The notes beneath the pieces were generated by a model. It did no database searches. It was not told the DNA's origin and saw only the letters and a program-made list of their open reading frames with translations. Shown here piece by piece: positions 1-8,250 of a stretch of 64,000 bases of DNA. Origin of the DNA: a virus; the IMG/VR virus record IMGVR_UViG_3300025111_000052, positions 88,035 through 152,034 of that record. One strand, written 5' to 3'. The translations under genes were made by a program, and so were the position numbers. Within the stretch, counting starts at the first letter, position 1, and the number at the start of each line of letters is the position of its first letter.

Positions 1-29
1 TATTAATTTTAGACAGGAGGTTTTTTAAC

Positions 30-704
30 ATGACTGGAGAATTAGCGATAGCAAAAGAAGTTTCTACACAGGACCTTGTGGCCAATTTTGAGCGCGGGTT
101 AGAAGGTATGTTTGAATTTTTTGAAAATTATTCAGGGCAAAATGCGCAACGAAGTGATACAAAATTATATAAAGTTTATCAAGCTTGTAGATATATGTAC
201 TTAGCTAAGGGTAAGCGCCGTGTGCATACTGAGGGCACCTCCTCTAAGGCAGACTTAACCTTTAAGCACGTGTTTAACTACGGTGGATTTGTAAGTCAAG
301 ATACAATCACTGTTGATGCCACTTATATGAATAAAGAAGATTACTATAATGATCTTTTAGACATAGCTCCTATCCATGGTTTAGAAATTAGAGCAGCAAC
401 ACAAAGCCTCGCTAAAAATAGTGCAAATATGGCTAGAGATATATTAGGTAGGCATGTACAATATAATAAACTTATGGAATACAGAACAGGTGTGGTCGGA
501 AACTACTTTACTTTTATGGCTTTTCTGGATCTCAATGATCCAGAACACGTGCACTCTAGAGCTAGATATTTGTCGCTGTTAAGTAAAGGTGTAAATGTAG
601 TACTTGTTCCTTATAGACAACTTGACTCTTCTGTTTATATCGATACAACAAGTGTTTACGTGCCCAGATCAGTGTCATTAACTACATATATTGAATCACT
701 TTAA
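30..704 (+). CDS. hypothetical protein, 224 aa
   Basis: I do not recognise this family. The start is well supported by a strong AGGAGG ribosome binding site 9 bases upstream of the ATG. The product is soluble-looking, with no signal peptide or membrane segment. The N-terminal part is acidic and the C-terminal third is rich in beta-branched residues. It ends 5 bases before an N6-adenine methyltransferase gene, so the two are probably co-translated. A role beside the methyltransferase (for example a restriction or specificity partner) is possible from position alone, but no nuclease motif is visible. Confidence 0.6.
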   Translation: MTGELAIAKEVSTQDLVANFERGLEGMFEFFENYSGQNAQRSDTKLYKVYQACRYMYLAKGKRRVHTEGTSSKADLTFKHVFNYGGFVSQDTITVDATYMNKEDYYNDLLDIAPIHGLEIRAATQSLAKNSANMARDILGRHVQYNKLMEYRTGVVGNYFTFMAFLDLNDPEHVHSRARYLSLLSKGVNVVLVPYRQLDSSVYIDTTSVYVPRSVSLTTYIESL

Positions 705-709
705 CTGGT

Positions 710-2131
710 ATGGATTTTTACAAAGATATATTAAGAACTGATGAGTTTAGAAAGTTATCCGGGGCACATTTCACGCCAGAAAATATTGTAGAAGAAATGT
801 GCTCCACCGCTTTGAACTTATTAGACACAAAAAAGTGCCCAAGTATTTTAGACTTGGCGGCAGGCACTGGTGTGTTTGCTTATTATTTTATTGGTATGTT
901 GTCAGCAAAATACGGGATGCCTCTTGATGAAGCAGCTAATTTGGTAACACTTGTTGAGAAGGACACTACTTTTGTTATCGAGGCTAGAAATATTTTTTCA
1001 AATCTATCTATACACCCAACAATACTTGAAAGCGATGCCCTATTTACAAAAAAACTATTAAAAAATACATATGACATTGTAATTGGTAATCCGCCCTATA
1101 TAAGACTACAAAATTTAGATGACTCATATAGGCCTTTACTAAAAAATAATTATACCGTCTGTGCTAATGGCGCAACTGATATATACTATGCTTTTATACA
1201 AAGGGCTTTAGAGTTAGTAAAACCAGGTGGTGTGGTTGCATTAATAACACCATCATCATATCTTAGATCTAAGGCCGGCCGTAATTTAAGAAATAATATA
1301 ACTAATTATGTGTTTTATGTAAAAGACCATGGTTCTACTAAACAGTTTTCATGCGGCGCGTATACTGCCATACTTTATATGGTAAAAAATAAAGATTTGT
1401 TTAGCATAGATAAGACATTTACCTATAATTTATATGGTAATGACTATGCCATAGACAGAAACATGTTTGTAGACAATGGTATAGTAATACAAAACACTAA
1501 AAACGCAGTATTAGGGGATGTATGTAAAATTACAGGCGGTATTGCCACTTTACGAGACAACATATTTGTTTTAAAACCAGATAAAGTAGATAATACTTAT
1601 ATTTATGTAGATAATTTTAAAATTGAAAAAACAGCAGTAAAAAAACTTGTAAAATTATCAGTAGTAAAAACAGAAGCAGACATAATAAACACAGAGTATC
1701 AAATTATATTTCCTTACCTACCTGATTTAACTTGTTTGGATGAGAATAAATTTGCTACAAGATTTCCTGAAACATATAAATATCTTTTATACCATAAGGA
1801 GGAACTTTTAAAAAGGGACAAGGGTAAAAGTAAGGGATATAAATGGTTTGAATTTGGCAGAAAACAAGGCTTGCGCAATTTTGGAGGGCGGTGTATAGTT
1901 ACATCTGCTCTAAACGATAAACCTAACTTTATTCTAACCTCTGAATTAGATAATAGCCTTGTTAGATCAGGTTTAGTTCTTAGTGAGTTTACTGTGGACG
2001 CTGAATTATTACTTAATAAATTAAATAGCACTGATATGTATGAATACATGAAGTATAATGGGCAAGTATACGCCGGTGATTGGCGCGGGTATACAGCAAC
2101 AACATTAAAAAAATTTCCAATAGACCTATAA
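710..2131 (+). CDS. N6-adenine DNA methyltransferase (class I SAM fold, NPPY type)
   Basis: The product transfers a methyl group from S-adenosylmethionine to adenine in DNA. The SAM-binding motif I is seen as LDLAAGTGVFAYY (near residue 46) and the catalytic motif IV as IGNPPY (near residue 125), in the order of gamma-class enzymes. About 250 residues follow the catalytic domain and probably hold the target recognition domain, as in Eco57I/TaqI-like enzymes. It directly follows the 224-residue unknown protein. The ATG at 710 has only a weak Shine-Dalgarno, consistent with translational coupling. It may protect phage DNA from host restriction. No endonuclease motif is fused to it. Confidence 0.85.
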   Translation: MDFYKDILRTDEFRKLSGAHFTPENIVEEMCSTALNLLDTKKCPSILDLAAGTGVFAYYFIGMLSAKYGMPLDEAANLVTLVEKDTTFVIEARNIFSNLSIHPTILESDALFTKKLLKNTYDIVIGNPPYIRLQNLDDSYRPLLKNNYTVCANGATDIYYAFIQRALELVKPGGVVALITPSSYLRSKAGRNLRNNITNYVFYVKDHGSTKQFSCGAYTAILYMVKNKDLFSIDKTFTYNLYGNDYAIDRNMFVDNGIVIQNTKNAVLGDVCKITGGIATLRDNIFVLKPDKVDNTYIYVDNFKIEKTAVKKLVKLSVVKTEADIINTEYQIIFPYLPDLTCLDENKFATRFPETYKYLLYHKEELLKRDKGKSKGYKWFEFGRKQGLRNFGGRCIVTSALNDKPNFILTSELDNSLVRSGLVLSEFTVDAELLLNKLNSTDMYEYMKYNGQVYAGDWRGYTATTLKKFPIDL

Positions 2132-2173
2132 TATAGGAGGACAACTATGATTTGGACGTAGGCCAGAGCACCA

Positions 2174-2247
2174 CCGTGACTTTTAATTTGATATTAAACT
2201 AATTAATTTATTATTAATCAAATTAAAGGAGAATAATTATGTCACGG
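2174..2247 (+). promoter_or_regulatory. nested inverted repeats framing the ribosome binding site of the next gene
   Basis: Two arm pairs can be read directly. The outer arm CCGTGAC (2174-2180) is complementary to GTCACGG (2241-2247), which includes the last base of the start codon at 2239. The inner arm TTTAATTTGAT (2182-2192) is perfectly complementary to ATCAAATTAAA (2217-2227). The GGAG of the ribosome binding site lies in the unpaired stretch between the two 3' arms. This arrangement could control translation of the 2239 gene. Just upstream, an AGGAGG is followed by a four-codon ORF (2147-2161, ending in TAG) that could be a leader peptide. Confidence 0.5.
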
Positions 2248-2547
2248 AAAACAAAACTGCCGCTACTTAAAGCAGAACTTAAACAATTGGCAAGCTCAAT
2301 ACGATCAACCAGGTTAAGCTACAAAGAAGCACAACGTGCTAATATATATAATAAATACACATTAGAGCTGTGCTATTTAAACAAACTTAAAGAAAAGTTT
2401 AGATATAAACATATTGTATATTGCTTATTACATGGTACTCCTATGGAAAAAATAGAGGTACCAGGATCACCTAATTACAATCCGCCGTATAGTAATTTAT
2501 TGGAGGAGGTGATGAAGCAATATGAAAAAGATGTATGTGCTTGTTAG
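2239..2547 (+). CDS. small basic hypothetical protein, 102 aa
   Basis: I do not recognise the family. The N-terminal 60 residues are lysine- and arginine-rich and predicted helical, which would fit nucleic acid binding. The tail is acidic and ends in CAC. An AAAGGAG precedes the ATG and sits inside a nested inverted repeat that spans the start codon. The 3' end overlaps the next gene by 26 bases in another frame. The gene ends in TAG, which matters because an amber-reading tRNA is encoded 0.9 kb downstream; readthrough would add only a few residues. Confidence 0.55.
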   Translation: MSRKTKLPLLKAELKQLASSIRSTRLSYKEAQRANIYNKYTLELCYLNKLKEKFRYKHIVYCLLHGTPMEKIEVPGSPNYNPPYSNLLEEVMKQYEKDVCAC

Positions 2548-2812
2548 AAAAGATTTAACTAAAATACAACAGGCCATACAAGCAGGCCACGCCTTAGCTG
2601 AATATTTACTTAATTATAAAACCTCTTGGACCAACGGCACTTTAATATATCTGCAAGTCAAGAATGAAGATATACTTAAATACTGGGGTGATAAGTTAGA
2701 TTTGATTGGCGTGGCCTGGAAGAGTTTTAGGGAGCCTGATATGAACTATGAATTAACTGCCATAGCAGCAGTAGCCGAAGATAAAGTTTTTAAAAAGTTA
2801 CAACTATTATGA
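2522..2812 (+). CDS. peptidyl-tRNA hydrolase 2 (PTH2)-like protein
   Basis: The N-terminus YVLVRKDL followed by QAIQAGHALAEYL matches the PTH2 pattern of a first strand, then a helix with an alanine/histidine (C/G-HA) motif. The later segment FREPDMNYELTAIA resembles the PTH2 signature in which a Pro-Asp pair is followed by Leu-Thr-Ala-Ile-Ala. The family releases tRNA from stalled peptidyl-tRNA; short phage relatives are known, but their activity is unclear. At 96 residues it is slightly shorter than the usual 115-120. It overlaps its upstream neighbour by 26 bases and its downstream neighbour by 4. Confidence 0.6.
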   Translation: MKKMYVLVRKDLTKIQQAIQAGHALAEYLLNYKTSWTNGTLIYLQVKNEDILKYWGDKLDLIGVAWKSFREPDMNYELTAIAAVAEDKVFKKLQLL

Positions 2813-3405
2813 TTGATCCAAACAACATAACAAACTATAATCAAACTACGGCTCAACTACAAGAGAGCCTACTATTCTGGGTATGTGCTGCTGGAAAGAA
2901 CGGTAAGACAGCAGCACGTTGCCTAGAAACATTGCTCAATAAAATAACACATAATGATGAAACCCCATTTAATGCTATACTTACTTATGCTGCTAACAAT
3001 GTAGGTACCCCGCTCCACGGTATAGATAACCTATTACGATCTTGTGGCATAGGTTGTTATAACAATAAAGCCAAAACTTTTATAGCTCTGGCTTGTTGTG
3101 GGTTGGATTTAAAAAAGTGCGCCGTAGAAGACTTAGAAAAAATACACGGCATAGGAATGAAAACAGCCAGGTGTTTTATTATACATAGTAGAAAGAACGC
3201 AAACTGCGCTGGGTTAGATACCCATATACTTAAATTTATGCGCCTTATGGGGTTTGATGCACCAAAAGCAACACCTACCAAAAGAAAATACTTGCAATTA
3301 GAACAAGAATTTGTTAAACTAGCATATAAATACAATAAAACGGTCGCCGAACTTGATTTAGAAATCTGGAACCATTATAGTGCTATCAAAAATATTACAG
3401 CATAA
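2809..3405 (+). CDS. HhH-GPD DNA glycosylase / AP lyase, endonuclease III-like
   Basis: A helix-hairpin-helix motif, KIHGIGMKTA (near residue 108), is followed by a GLDTH loop. These correspond to the endonuclease III pattern: the lysine in GMKTA matches the catalytic lysine of bifunctional glycosylases, and the aspartate in LDTH matches the conserved catalytic aspartate. The C-terminal four-cysteine iron-sulfur cluster loop of endonuclease III is absent. It probably excises a damaged or modified base. Its start overlaps the PTH2-like gene by ATGA, indicating coupling. The exact substrate cannot be read from the sequence. Confidence 0.75.
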   Translation: MIDPNNITNYNQTTAQLQESLLFWVCAAGKNGKTAARCLETLLNKITHNDETPFNAILTYAANNVGTPLHGIDNLLRSCGIGCYNNKAKTFIALACCGLDLKKCAVEDLEKIHGIGMKTARCFIIHSRKNANCAGLDTHILKFMRLMGFDAPKATPTKRKYLQLEQEFVKLAYKYNKTVAELDLEIWNHYSAIKNITA

Positions 3406-3406
3406 A

Positions 3407-3477
3407 GTCCCGTTGGCAGACAGGCGTTGCGGCGAACTCTAAACTCGCTTAAAGGGGTTCAATTCCTCTACGGGACA
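3407..3477 (+). tRNA. tRNA with CTA anticodon (putative amber suppressor)
   Basis: A full cloverleaf can be drawn. The acceptor GTCCCGT pairs perfectly with ACGGGAC. The D-arm is GCA/TGC with a 9-base loop holding GG. The anticodon arm has loop CTCTAAA, the variable loop is TTAA, the T-stem is AGGGG/CCTCT with loop TTCAATT, and the discriminator is A at 3477. With U33 at 3438 the anticodon is CTA (3439-3441), which reads UAG. The only weak points are a 3-bp D-stem and an A-C mismatch closing the anticodon loop. It starts 1 base after the glycosylase gene. The amino acid identity is unknown. Confidence 0.85.
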
Positions 3478-3498
3478 AAAAATATTGGAGGTAATAAT

Positions 3499-3663
3499 AT
3501 GTCAGATGAGTGTAAATGTAGTGATGAATGTGCTTGTCATATCTCAGGTGAATACGGTGGTATTGAAAACTCAGTAGGAGAAGCTGGCAAAGTACCATAC
3601 ATTAAAGAATGCAAGTGCGACAAAAAATGCAAGTCAGTTATAAAAGTTGTTGACGAAAACTGA
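3499..3663 (+). CDS. small cysteine-rich, probably metal-binding protein, 54 aa
   Basis: The start ATG at 3499 is preceded by GGAGG. A longer upstream frame would run through the tRNA and is rejected. The protein has two cysteine clusters, CKCSDECAC near the N-terminus and CKCDKKC near the C-terminus, separated by a glycine-rich acidic middle. The spacing suggests metal (zinc or other thiophilic metal) binding in a metallothionein-like manner. No family is recognised. A sigma70-type promoter for the following genes overlaps its 3' end. Confidence 0.7.
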   Translation: MSDECKCSDECACHISGEYGGIENSVGEAGKVPYIKECKCDKKCKSVIKVVDEN

Positions 3664-3678
3664 TTAATGTTATATACT
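3650..3678 (+). promoter_or_regulatory. sigma70-type promoter upstream of the Rad52/Clp operon
   Basis: TTGACG (3650-3655) and TATACT (3673-3678) are separated by exactly 17 bases, close to the bacterial consensus. Initiation would fall near 3685, about 40 bases before the Rad52-like start codon. Dependence on the host housekeeping polymerase is inferred. Confidence 0.65.
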
Positions 3679-3727
3679 ATAAGCATGTGAGTAATAAAAG
3701 CAGTTATACGATAAAGGAGATTTTGTA

Positions 3728-4768
3728 ATGGTAGATGATAATGTATTAAAACAATTGTACGAGCGTTTTGAGCTTAGAACACGTAAAGGTGTTGGTAACC
3801 AACAATTTAAATATATACCTAGCACTGATGTCATTGATAGAATGAATAAAGTATTTAAAGGTCGTTGGAGTACTAGGGTTTTATCGAGTGAGATAGTTGA
3901 AGATTCTATTGTTGTGCGTGTTACGGTGGAAGTAGCACCTAATGACAGAGAACGTTTTTGTCATGAAGGTTATGGTAGTTCGGCCGTAGCCAGATTTAGT
4001 AGTGGCCCCAAAGAGGGCAAGATTATTGATATCGGCAACTCATATAAAAGTGCGTTATCCACAGCAATTAGAAACGCCTGCACACGTTATGGTGTAGGGC
4101 TTTATTTAGAAGGTGATCATTGGACAGATGAGGAATATAATTCTGCTGATGATGGAGACGCCACAATTATGCCGCCTAGTTTAGAAAGATATAAAGAAAG
4201 TGGCGATATACCTCCAACTTTTGCGCCACCTAGTTTATCAAGGACAGAGGAAGAAGAAGAGGCACCAGTTACAGAAAGCACTTTTACTATGCCACCCACG
4301 ACAGTTTTTTCTTCTGGGCCAGAGACAGCTCCACCCGTTAAACAAGAAATGGCTCCACCCGTGGTACAATTATCTTTATCAGAACGTAAGAATAAAAAGC
4401 CGACTGCTCCACCTAATACGTTTCCCACGCCGCCGGTTGATTTAAAAGAAGAACAAGTGCCTGATCAAGTTAAAAAAGTTATGGATGTGATGCCTAAGAT
4501 ACCGTCACCCACCAGTGATAGTTCTAATATACCCCAAATGAGCACTAAACCTTCTTATGGTGGTCCGGTAGGGGGCATTACGGATGTTCAGTTAGCCGCT
4601 TTGGATGCGCTTCTAAACTTACGTGGAGTTAAATATGAAGACTTGGCGTTGGCAGCTTTTGAAGCCAACACTATGGATACTAATAATATCCCAGCTATGA
4701 ATCAACTTACTTATAAACAAGCTGTTGCTGTTATAAGTTATGGAAATCATTTATACCGTAAACAGTAA
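3728..4768 (+). CDS. Rad52/Rad22-family single-strand annealing protein
   Basis: Residues 1-135 match the Rad52 annealing core. A helix is followed by YIPSTDVIDRMNKVF and GRWSTRV, then HEGYGS, then the signature IGNSYKSALSTAIRNACTRYGVGLYL. This family anneals complementary single strands during recombination-dependent replication and repair. Residues 140-275 are a long Pro/Thr/Ser-rich disordered linker. The last 60 residues form a small helical domain that may bind a partner such as SSB. It has a good ribosome binding site (AAAGGAG) and its own promoter. The Clp-like gene follows 14 bases later. Confidence 0.88.
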   Translation: MVDDNVLKQLYERFELRTRKGVGNQQFKYIPSTDVIDRMNKVFKGRWSTRVLSSEIVEDSIVVRVTVEVAPNDRERFCHEGYGSSAVARFSSGPKEGKIIDIGNSYKSALSTAIRNACTRYGVGLYLEGDHWTDEEYNSADDGDATIMPPSLERYKESGDIPPTFAPPSLSRTEEEEEAPVTESTFTMPPTTVFSSGPETAPPVKQEMAPPVVQLSLSERKNKKPTAPPNTFPTPPVDLKEEQVPDQVKKVMDVMPKIPSPTSDSSNIPQMSTKPSYGGPVGGITDVQLAALDALLNLRGVKYEDLALAAFEANTMDTNNIPAMNQLTYKQAVAVISYGNHLYRKQ

Positions 4769-4781
4769 AGGAGACAACTAG

Positions 4782-6719
4782 ATGTCTAAAAACGACTACC
4801 AAGTGTTTAGAGTTAAAATCAAAAAGGCAAATGATTTTGAAATTCTTGTGCTTCAACTACCAGAAGGGGAAATTGAAGATAAATTAGCCTATTTAACTAA
4901 GGAGAAAGGCCAGATTTCAAAAGGGATGTATGAAGACTATGTTATTGCTACCTGTGTGGCTAATATAAACCAACTACTATTTCAATTGGCAGGGGATAAC
5001 TTTGAAACAGAAGATCTACTGGTTGTTAGATCAGAGGTTATGTCCGCCATTATAGAGCATAATCCTAAGTTGAACCCAGAAAATTTAGTGATAAATAGAA
5101 ACCATGTCATAAAGCTTAAAATTAAAAACATGCCGGAAGACATTAAGGTACTCACAGATACTAAATTTTGGGATCAACCACCAGTAGTTGACTCTTTTAA
5201 GAGACCGACAACAACAGAAGTAACTAATACTAATAGTACTAAAAACAATACAGATTTAAATAAACTTTCATACGCTATTGTACAAAAATGGTGGAAACGT
5301 ATTGGGCAGTATATCCAGATTAAACGTTTTTCTTCGGAAGATGCTGAGGCTATTTTAAAGAACAGATATTTTCATAATAGGACAAGCTTTTCTACCTTTG
5401 TTGTTTCTTTTTGTGTAGATGGCTTTGAAGAATTGTTCGCATTGTTAGATGACATGGGTATACCAAAACGGGTAGCACCTCCGCTACTGATGCACGAACT
5501 TTATGAGTTATGTAAGTCATGTAATACATTTCTAACTTATGAAAATGCACACGCGCTTTCAGATGAACCAGAAGAAGAGGACGATTCTTGTGGTGGCTCT
5601 TGTGGTAGCAAAAAAAAGACAGCCACCTCTGGTTCCATGGGGCAGTACGCTAATGGTAACAAAAAGAAGAAGAAATCTTTTAGAGATTTACCTAAGGAAG
5701 ACTTATTAAATCTCGCAGATAATATGAAAATCATGCTGGTTGGTCAGGATGAGGCTGTGGATCAATTATCCGAGGCTATTCAACGTGCCAGTGTGGGCCT
5801 TAAAGCGCCAAATAAGCCTATTGGTTCCTTTTTATTTGCTGGTAGAACTGGCGTAGGTAAAACACAGGCCACCAAAGTTTTAGCTGATGAGCTTATTAAA
5901 GGAAGAGATAATTTAATAAACATTGACTGTTCTGAGTATTCCGCAGATCATGAGTATGCTAAACTAATTGGCTCTCCAAGTGGTTACGTTGGACATGAGG
6001 CTGGCGGTTTTCTCACCAATGCTGTTATGAAAAGCCCTTTTAGTGTCATTGTATTTGATGAGGTTGAAAAAGCTTCTAGGAAAGTACATGAACTACTCCT
6101 TCAAATTCTTGAAGAAGGAAGGCTGACTGATGGCAAGGGTAAAACAGTTGATTTTAATCAGACCATTGTTATTATGACCTCTAATGTTGGTGTGGATGAA
6201 GTAGAACGCATCAGAAAAACAATTGGTTTTGGTAGTGTGGCTGAGATTACTGAGAATAAAAAAGAAGCTGCTTTGGACAAAGCTTTAAAGCATAAGTTTA
6301 AACCGGAGTTTCTTAACCGTATTGATGCTATTATACACTTCAAGTCTTTAAATAAGAAAGACTTTATGCGTATCATAGATATTGAGTTGTATAAACTAAA
6401 TGATAATTTACGAGCTAACGACACTGACTATAAAGAACTTTGGCTCGAATTCGACGACAAAGTAAAAGAATTTGTTTACGAAAAAGGCATAGACCCGGAT
6501 TACGGTGCTAGACCTTTAAAACGTACCATAGAACGTGAAGTGGCTACACCGTTAGCTAAAAAATTGTTAGCGGATGATAATATACAAAAGAACGTTACTA
6601 TTAAGGTAAGCAATAAAAAGGGTAAAGTATCCTTTGCTGTGGTTGAAAAAGAGATGGAGCAAATAATCGCTTGTAACGATGGCTGCTCTTGTACTGAACC
6701 ATGTTCTGATGATTGCTAA
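4782..6719 (+). CDS. ClpA/B-type AAA+ unfoldase with a single ATPase module
   Basis: Residues 300-615 form one Clp D2-like module: Walker A GRTGVGKT (354-361), Walker B VIVFDE (422-427), sensor region TSNVG, arginine-finger region FLNRID and the C-terminal small domain with DPDYGARPLKR. An IGF tripeptide (481-483) sits where ClpA carries its IGL loop for ClpP docking, so recruitment of host ClpP is possible. The first 300 residues are not a Clp N-domain and end in a linker with CGGSCG. The C-terminus ends in a cysteine-rich tail. The remodelled substrate is unknown; phage Clp-like ATPases may act in replication, assembly or host takeover. Confidence 0.85.
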   Translation: MSKNDYQVFRVKIKKANDFEILVLQLPEGEIEDKLAYLTKEKGQISKGMYEDYVIATCVANINQLLFQLAGDNFETEDLLVVRSEVMSAIIEHNPKLNPENLVINRNHVIKLKIKNMPEDIKVLTDTKFWDQPPVVDSFKRPTTTEVTNTNSTKNNTDLNKLSYAIVQKWWKRIGQYIQIKRFSSEDAEAILKNRYFHNRTSFSTFVVSFCVDGFEELFALLDDMGIPKRVAPPLLMHELYELCKSCNTFLTYENAHALSDEPEEEDDSCGGSCGSKKKTATSGSMGQYANGNKKKKKSFRDLPKEDLLNLADNMKIMLVGQDEAVDQLSEAIQRASVGLKAPNKPIGSFLFAGRTGVGKTQATKVLADELIKGRDNLINIDCSEYSADHEYAKLIGSPSGYVGHEAGGFLTNAVMKSPFSVIVFDEVEKASRKVHELLLQILEEGRLTDGKGKTVDFNQTIVIMTSNVGVDEVERIRKTIGFGSVAEITENKKEAALDKALKHKFKPEFLNRIDAIIHFKSLNKKDFMRIIDIELYKLNDNLRANDTDYKELWLEFDDKVKEFVYEKGIDPDYGARPLKRTIEREVATPLAKKLLADDNIQKNVTIKVSNKKGKVSFAVVEKEMEQIIACNDGCSCTEPCSDDC

Positions 6720-6736
6720 TAATCTATAAATGGATG

Positions 6737-6753
6737 GGGGCTTTATAAGCCCC
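6737..6753 (+). terminator. short GC hairpin, weak terminator candidate
   Basis: GGGGCTT (6737-6743) and AAGCCCC (6747-6753) pair with a 3-base loop just after the Clp-like gene. A clear U-tract is missing, so it may be only a partial terminator or a processing or stability hairpin. Confidence 0.4.
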
Positions 6754-6775
6754 TATCTAATTGCAGGTAAATTTT

Positions 6776-7270
6776 ATGAATATTGACGCATTAGCCACAG
6801 AAGTTGAAATTATACTAAAAGCACTATTTTTAACATATAGATTAGATTTTACAACAAACAAATCGTCTTTTTACATCGCTATTCCAATGTTTGGTGTAGT
6901 TATTAACGGTATTTATAGTGTAAACTATAAACTAACCGATGATAGTATAGATACTAGATTTAATGGATATCGAATAGTTTATGTAACCACCGAAGATTTA
7001 CTGCATGAGTGGAAAATATCTTTAATATGGGCTCTTATGCGCAGCGGTTACCTCAGATATATTAGAAGTAGATACAGCAATCAATTTAAAACGTTGATTA
7101 TTGAGCAAGATTTCGCTAGACGTATAATTAAAGAACGTCTTAGAATTTGGGCAGATAAACCTAAGTATGTTTGGTTAGCAAACGAAAATAAAGAAGCGCT
7201 GGGTATGTCAGCCGCTTATATATTATCGGTAGATCCAGCATTTTATGATATGATGCCAGAGGAAGAATAA
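6776..7270 (+). CDS. hypothetical protein, 164 aa
   Basis: I do not recognise the family. The ATG at 6776 is preceded by CAGG at a suitable distance and is preferred over a TTG at 6761. The protein is a mix of strands in the first half and basic helices in the second (RYIRSRYSN, RRIIKERLRIW), ending in an acidic tail. The stop codon abuts the ATG of the zinc-ribbon gene at 7271, so the two are translationally coupled. Confidence 0.55.
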   Translation: MNIDALATEVEIILKALFLTYRLDFTTNKSSFYIAIPMFGVVINGIYSVNYKLTDDSIDTRFNGYRIVYVTTEDLLHEWKISLIWALMRSGYLRYIRSRYSNQFKTLIIEQDFARRIIKERLRIWADKPKYVWLANENKEALGMSAAYILSVDPAFYDMMPEEE

Positions 7271-7459
7271 ATGTATAAAGAAAATGGTAGAAAAAAAGCA
7301 GCAGATAAAAAAGAAGTGGCTAATTTAAGATTATTTAATTACGTATGTAAAAATTGTGGCGCAAAAAAAGTACTTGATACAAAAGTTTTTGGCAGCCAAT
7401 TACTCTGCGATTGTGGTGGTGAATTAGCCACAGTAGCATTAGGCCTAGATTTAAACTAA
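7271..7459 (+). CDS. zinc-ribbon protein, 62 aa
   Basis: A lysine-rich N-terminus is followed by CKNCG (near residue 29) and CDCG (near residue 49), giving two knuckles of a treble-clef or ribbon zinc site. Such small phage proteins often bind nucleic acid or RNA polymerase, but the role here is unknown. It starts immediately after the preceding stop codon. Confidence 0.6.
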   Translation: MYKENGRKKAADKKEVANLRLFNYVCKNCGAKKVLDTKVFGSQLLCDCGGELATVALGLDLN

Positions 7460-7472
7460 GGAGATTTTAATT

Positions 7473-8249
7473 ATGAGTATGCAACAAGCACAAGGAAAAG
7501 GAAATAGTTTTGTATTAGTTAACTCAGCATTAGGAATGGAAGCAACCCACAATAAGGTGTACAAAGAACCTAAAAATAATATTAGAATAACCATTAGCAA
7601 TAACCCCCTTAAATTAGCCGTAGCCAGGGTGTGTGCTGAATGGCTGTCTGCCGCTGACAGATCATGGACTTTTAATGGCAGTGTAGATAAAAATTCTGAG
7701 AGGCTTAGAAAGTATATCTCTTCTATGTTCCCAGAATTTACATGGCAGGTTATGCCATCTCAGTGTGCTTTTGATATCGTGTCTTTGGACGCTAAGGTAG
7801 CTATTGAAATTAAGTCGGTTAAAGGCAACAGTAAAAAATTGTTATCAAATGCCTCTATCTATCCTGAGCACGTTAAAGCAGTAGATATACTGCCTCGCAG
7901 AATGAAAGTGGGCGTGGCAGAGGACCTCATTTTAGATGTATTGGTGGTATGCGTAAGACGTACACAAGATGACATTGTTTATGACTATGCCATTGTTGAT
8001 GGTAGCTTTTGGGGTTTTGAAGACAGTGATTTTACGGCCTGTAATGAAATGTTCGCTAATTTAAATAGTGAGGAATTTATGGGGGATCTACTGGCACTGT
8101 ATGTTGAACGCTATCCAGAATCTACACATTTTATTACAAAGCTTCAAAATGGAAGTTACGGCAACTCCTTTTCTTGTAATTTAAGAAAGCTTATTCAGAT
8201 TGCTAATCCGGTAGGCCGCTCTTTGGATATGTCTGGGGTATGGATGTAG
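7473..8249 (+). CDS. putative PD-(D/E)XK-fold nuclease-like protein, 258 aa
   Basis: The segment AFDIVSLDAKVAIEIKSVKG (from about residue 102) has the D...ExK arrangement of the PD-(D/E)XK nuclease core, with the aspartate on one strand and Glu-x-Lys on the next. The rest is not recognisable. A good ribosome binding site (AAGGAG) precedes the ATG. The gene ends in TAG one base before the next gene. A nuclease or recombination role is inferred only from this motif. Confidence 0.5.
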   Translation: MSMQQAQGKGNSFVLVNSALGMEATHNKVYKEPKNNIRITISNNPLKLAVARVCAEWLSAADRSWTFNGSVDKNSERLRKYISSMFPEFTWQVMPSQCAFDIVSLDAKVAIEIKSVKGNSKKLLSNASIYPEHVKAVDILPRRMKVGVAEDLILDVLVVCVRRTQDDIVYDYAIVDGSFWGFEDSDFTACNEMFANLNSEEFMGDLLALYVERYPESTHFITKLQNGSYGNSFSCNLRKLIQIANPVGRSLDMSGVWM

Positions 8250-8250
8250 T

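Noticed and set aside
3407-3477. Pyrrolysine tRNA
   Set aside because: The anticodon loop is the same, but the D-loop with GG, two bases between acceptor and D-stem and the canonical T-loop are unlike tRNA-Pyl. No PylS-like gene is seen.
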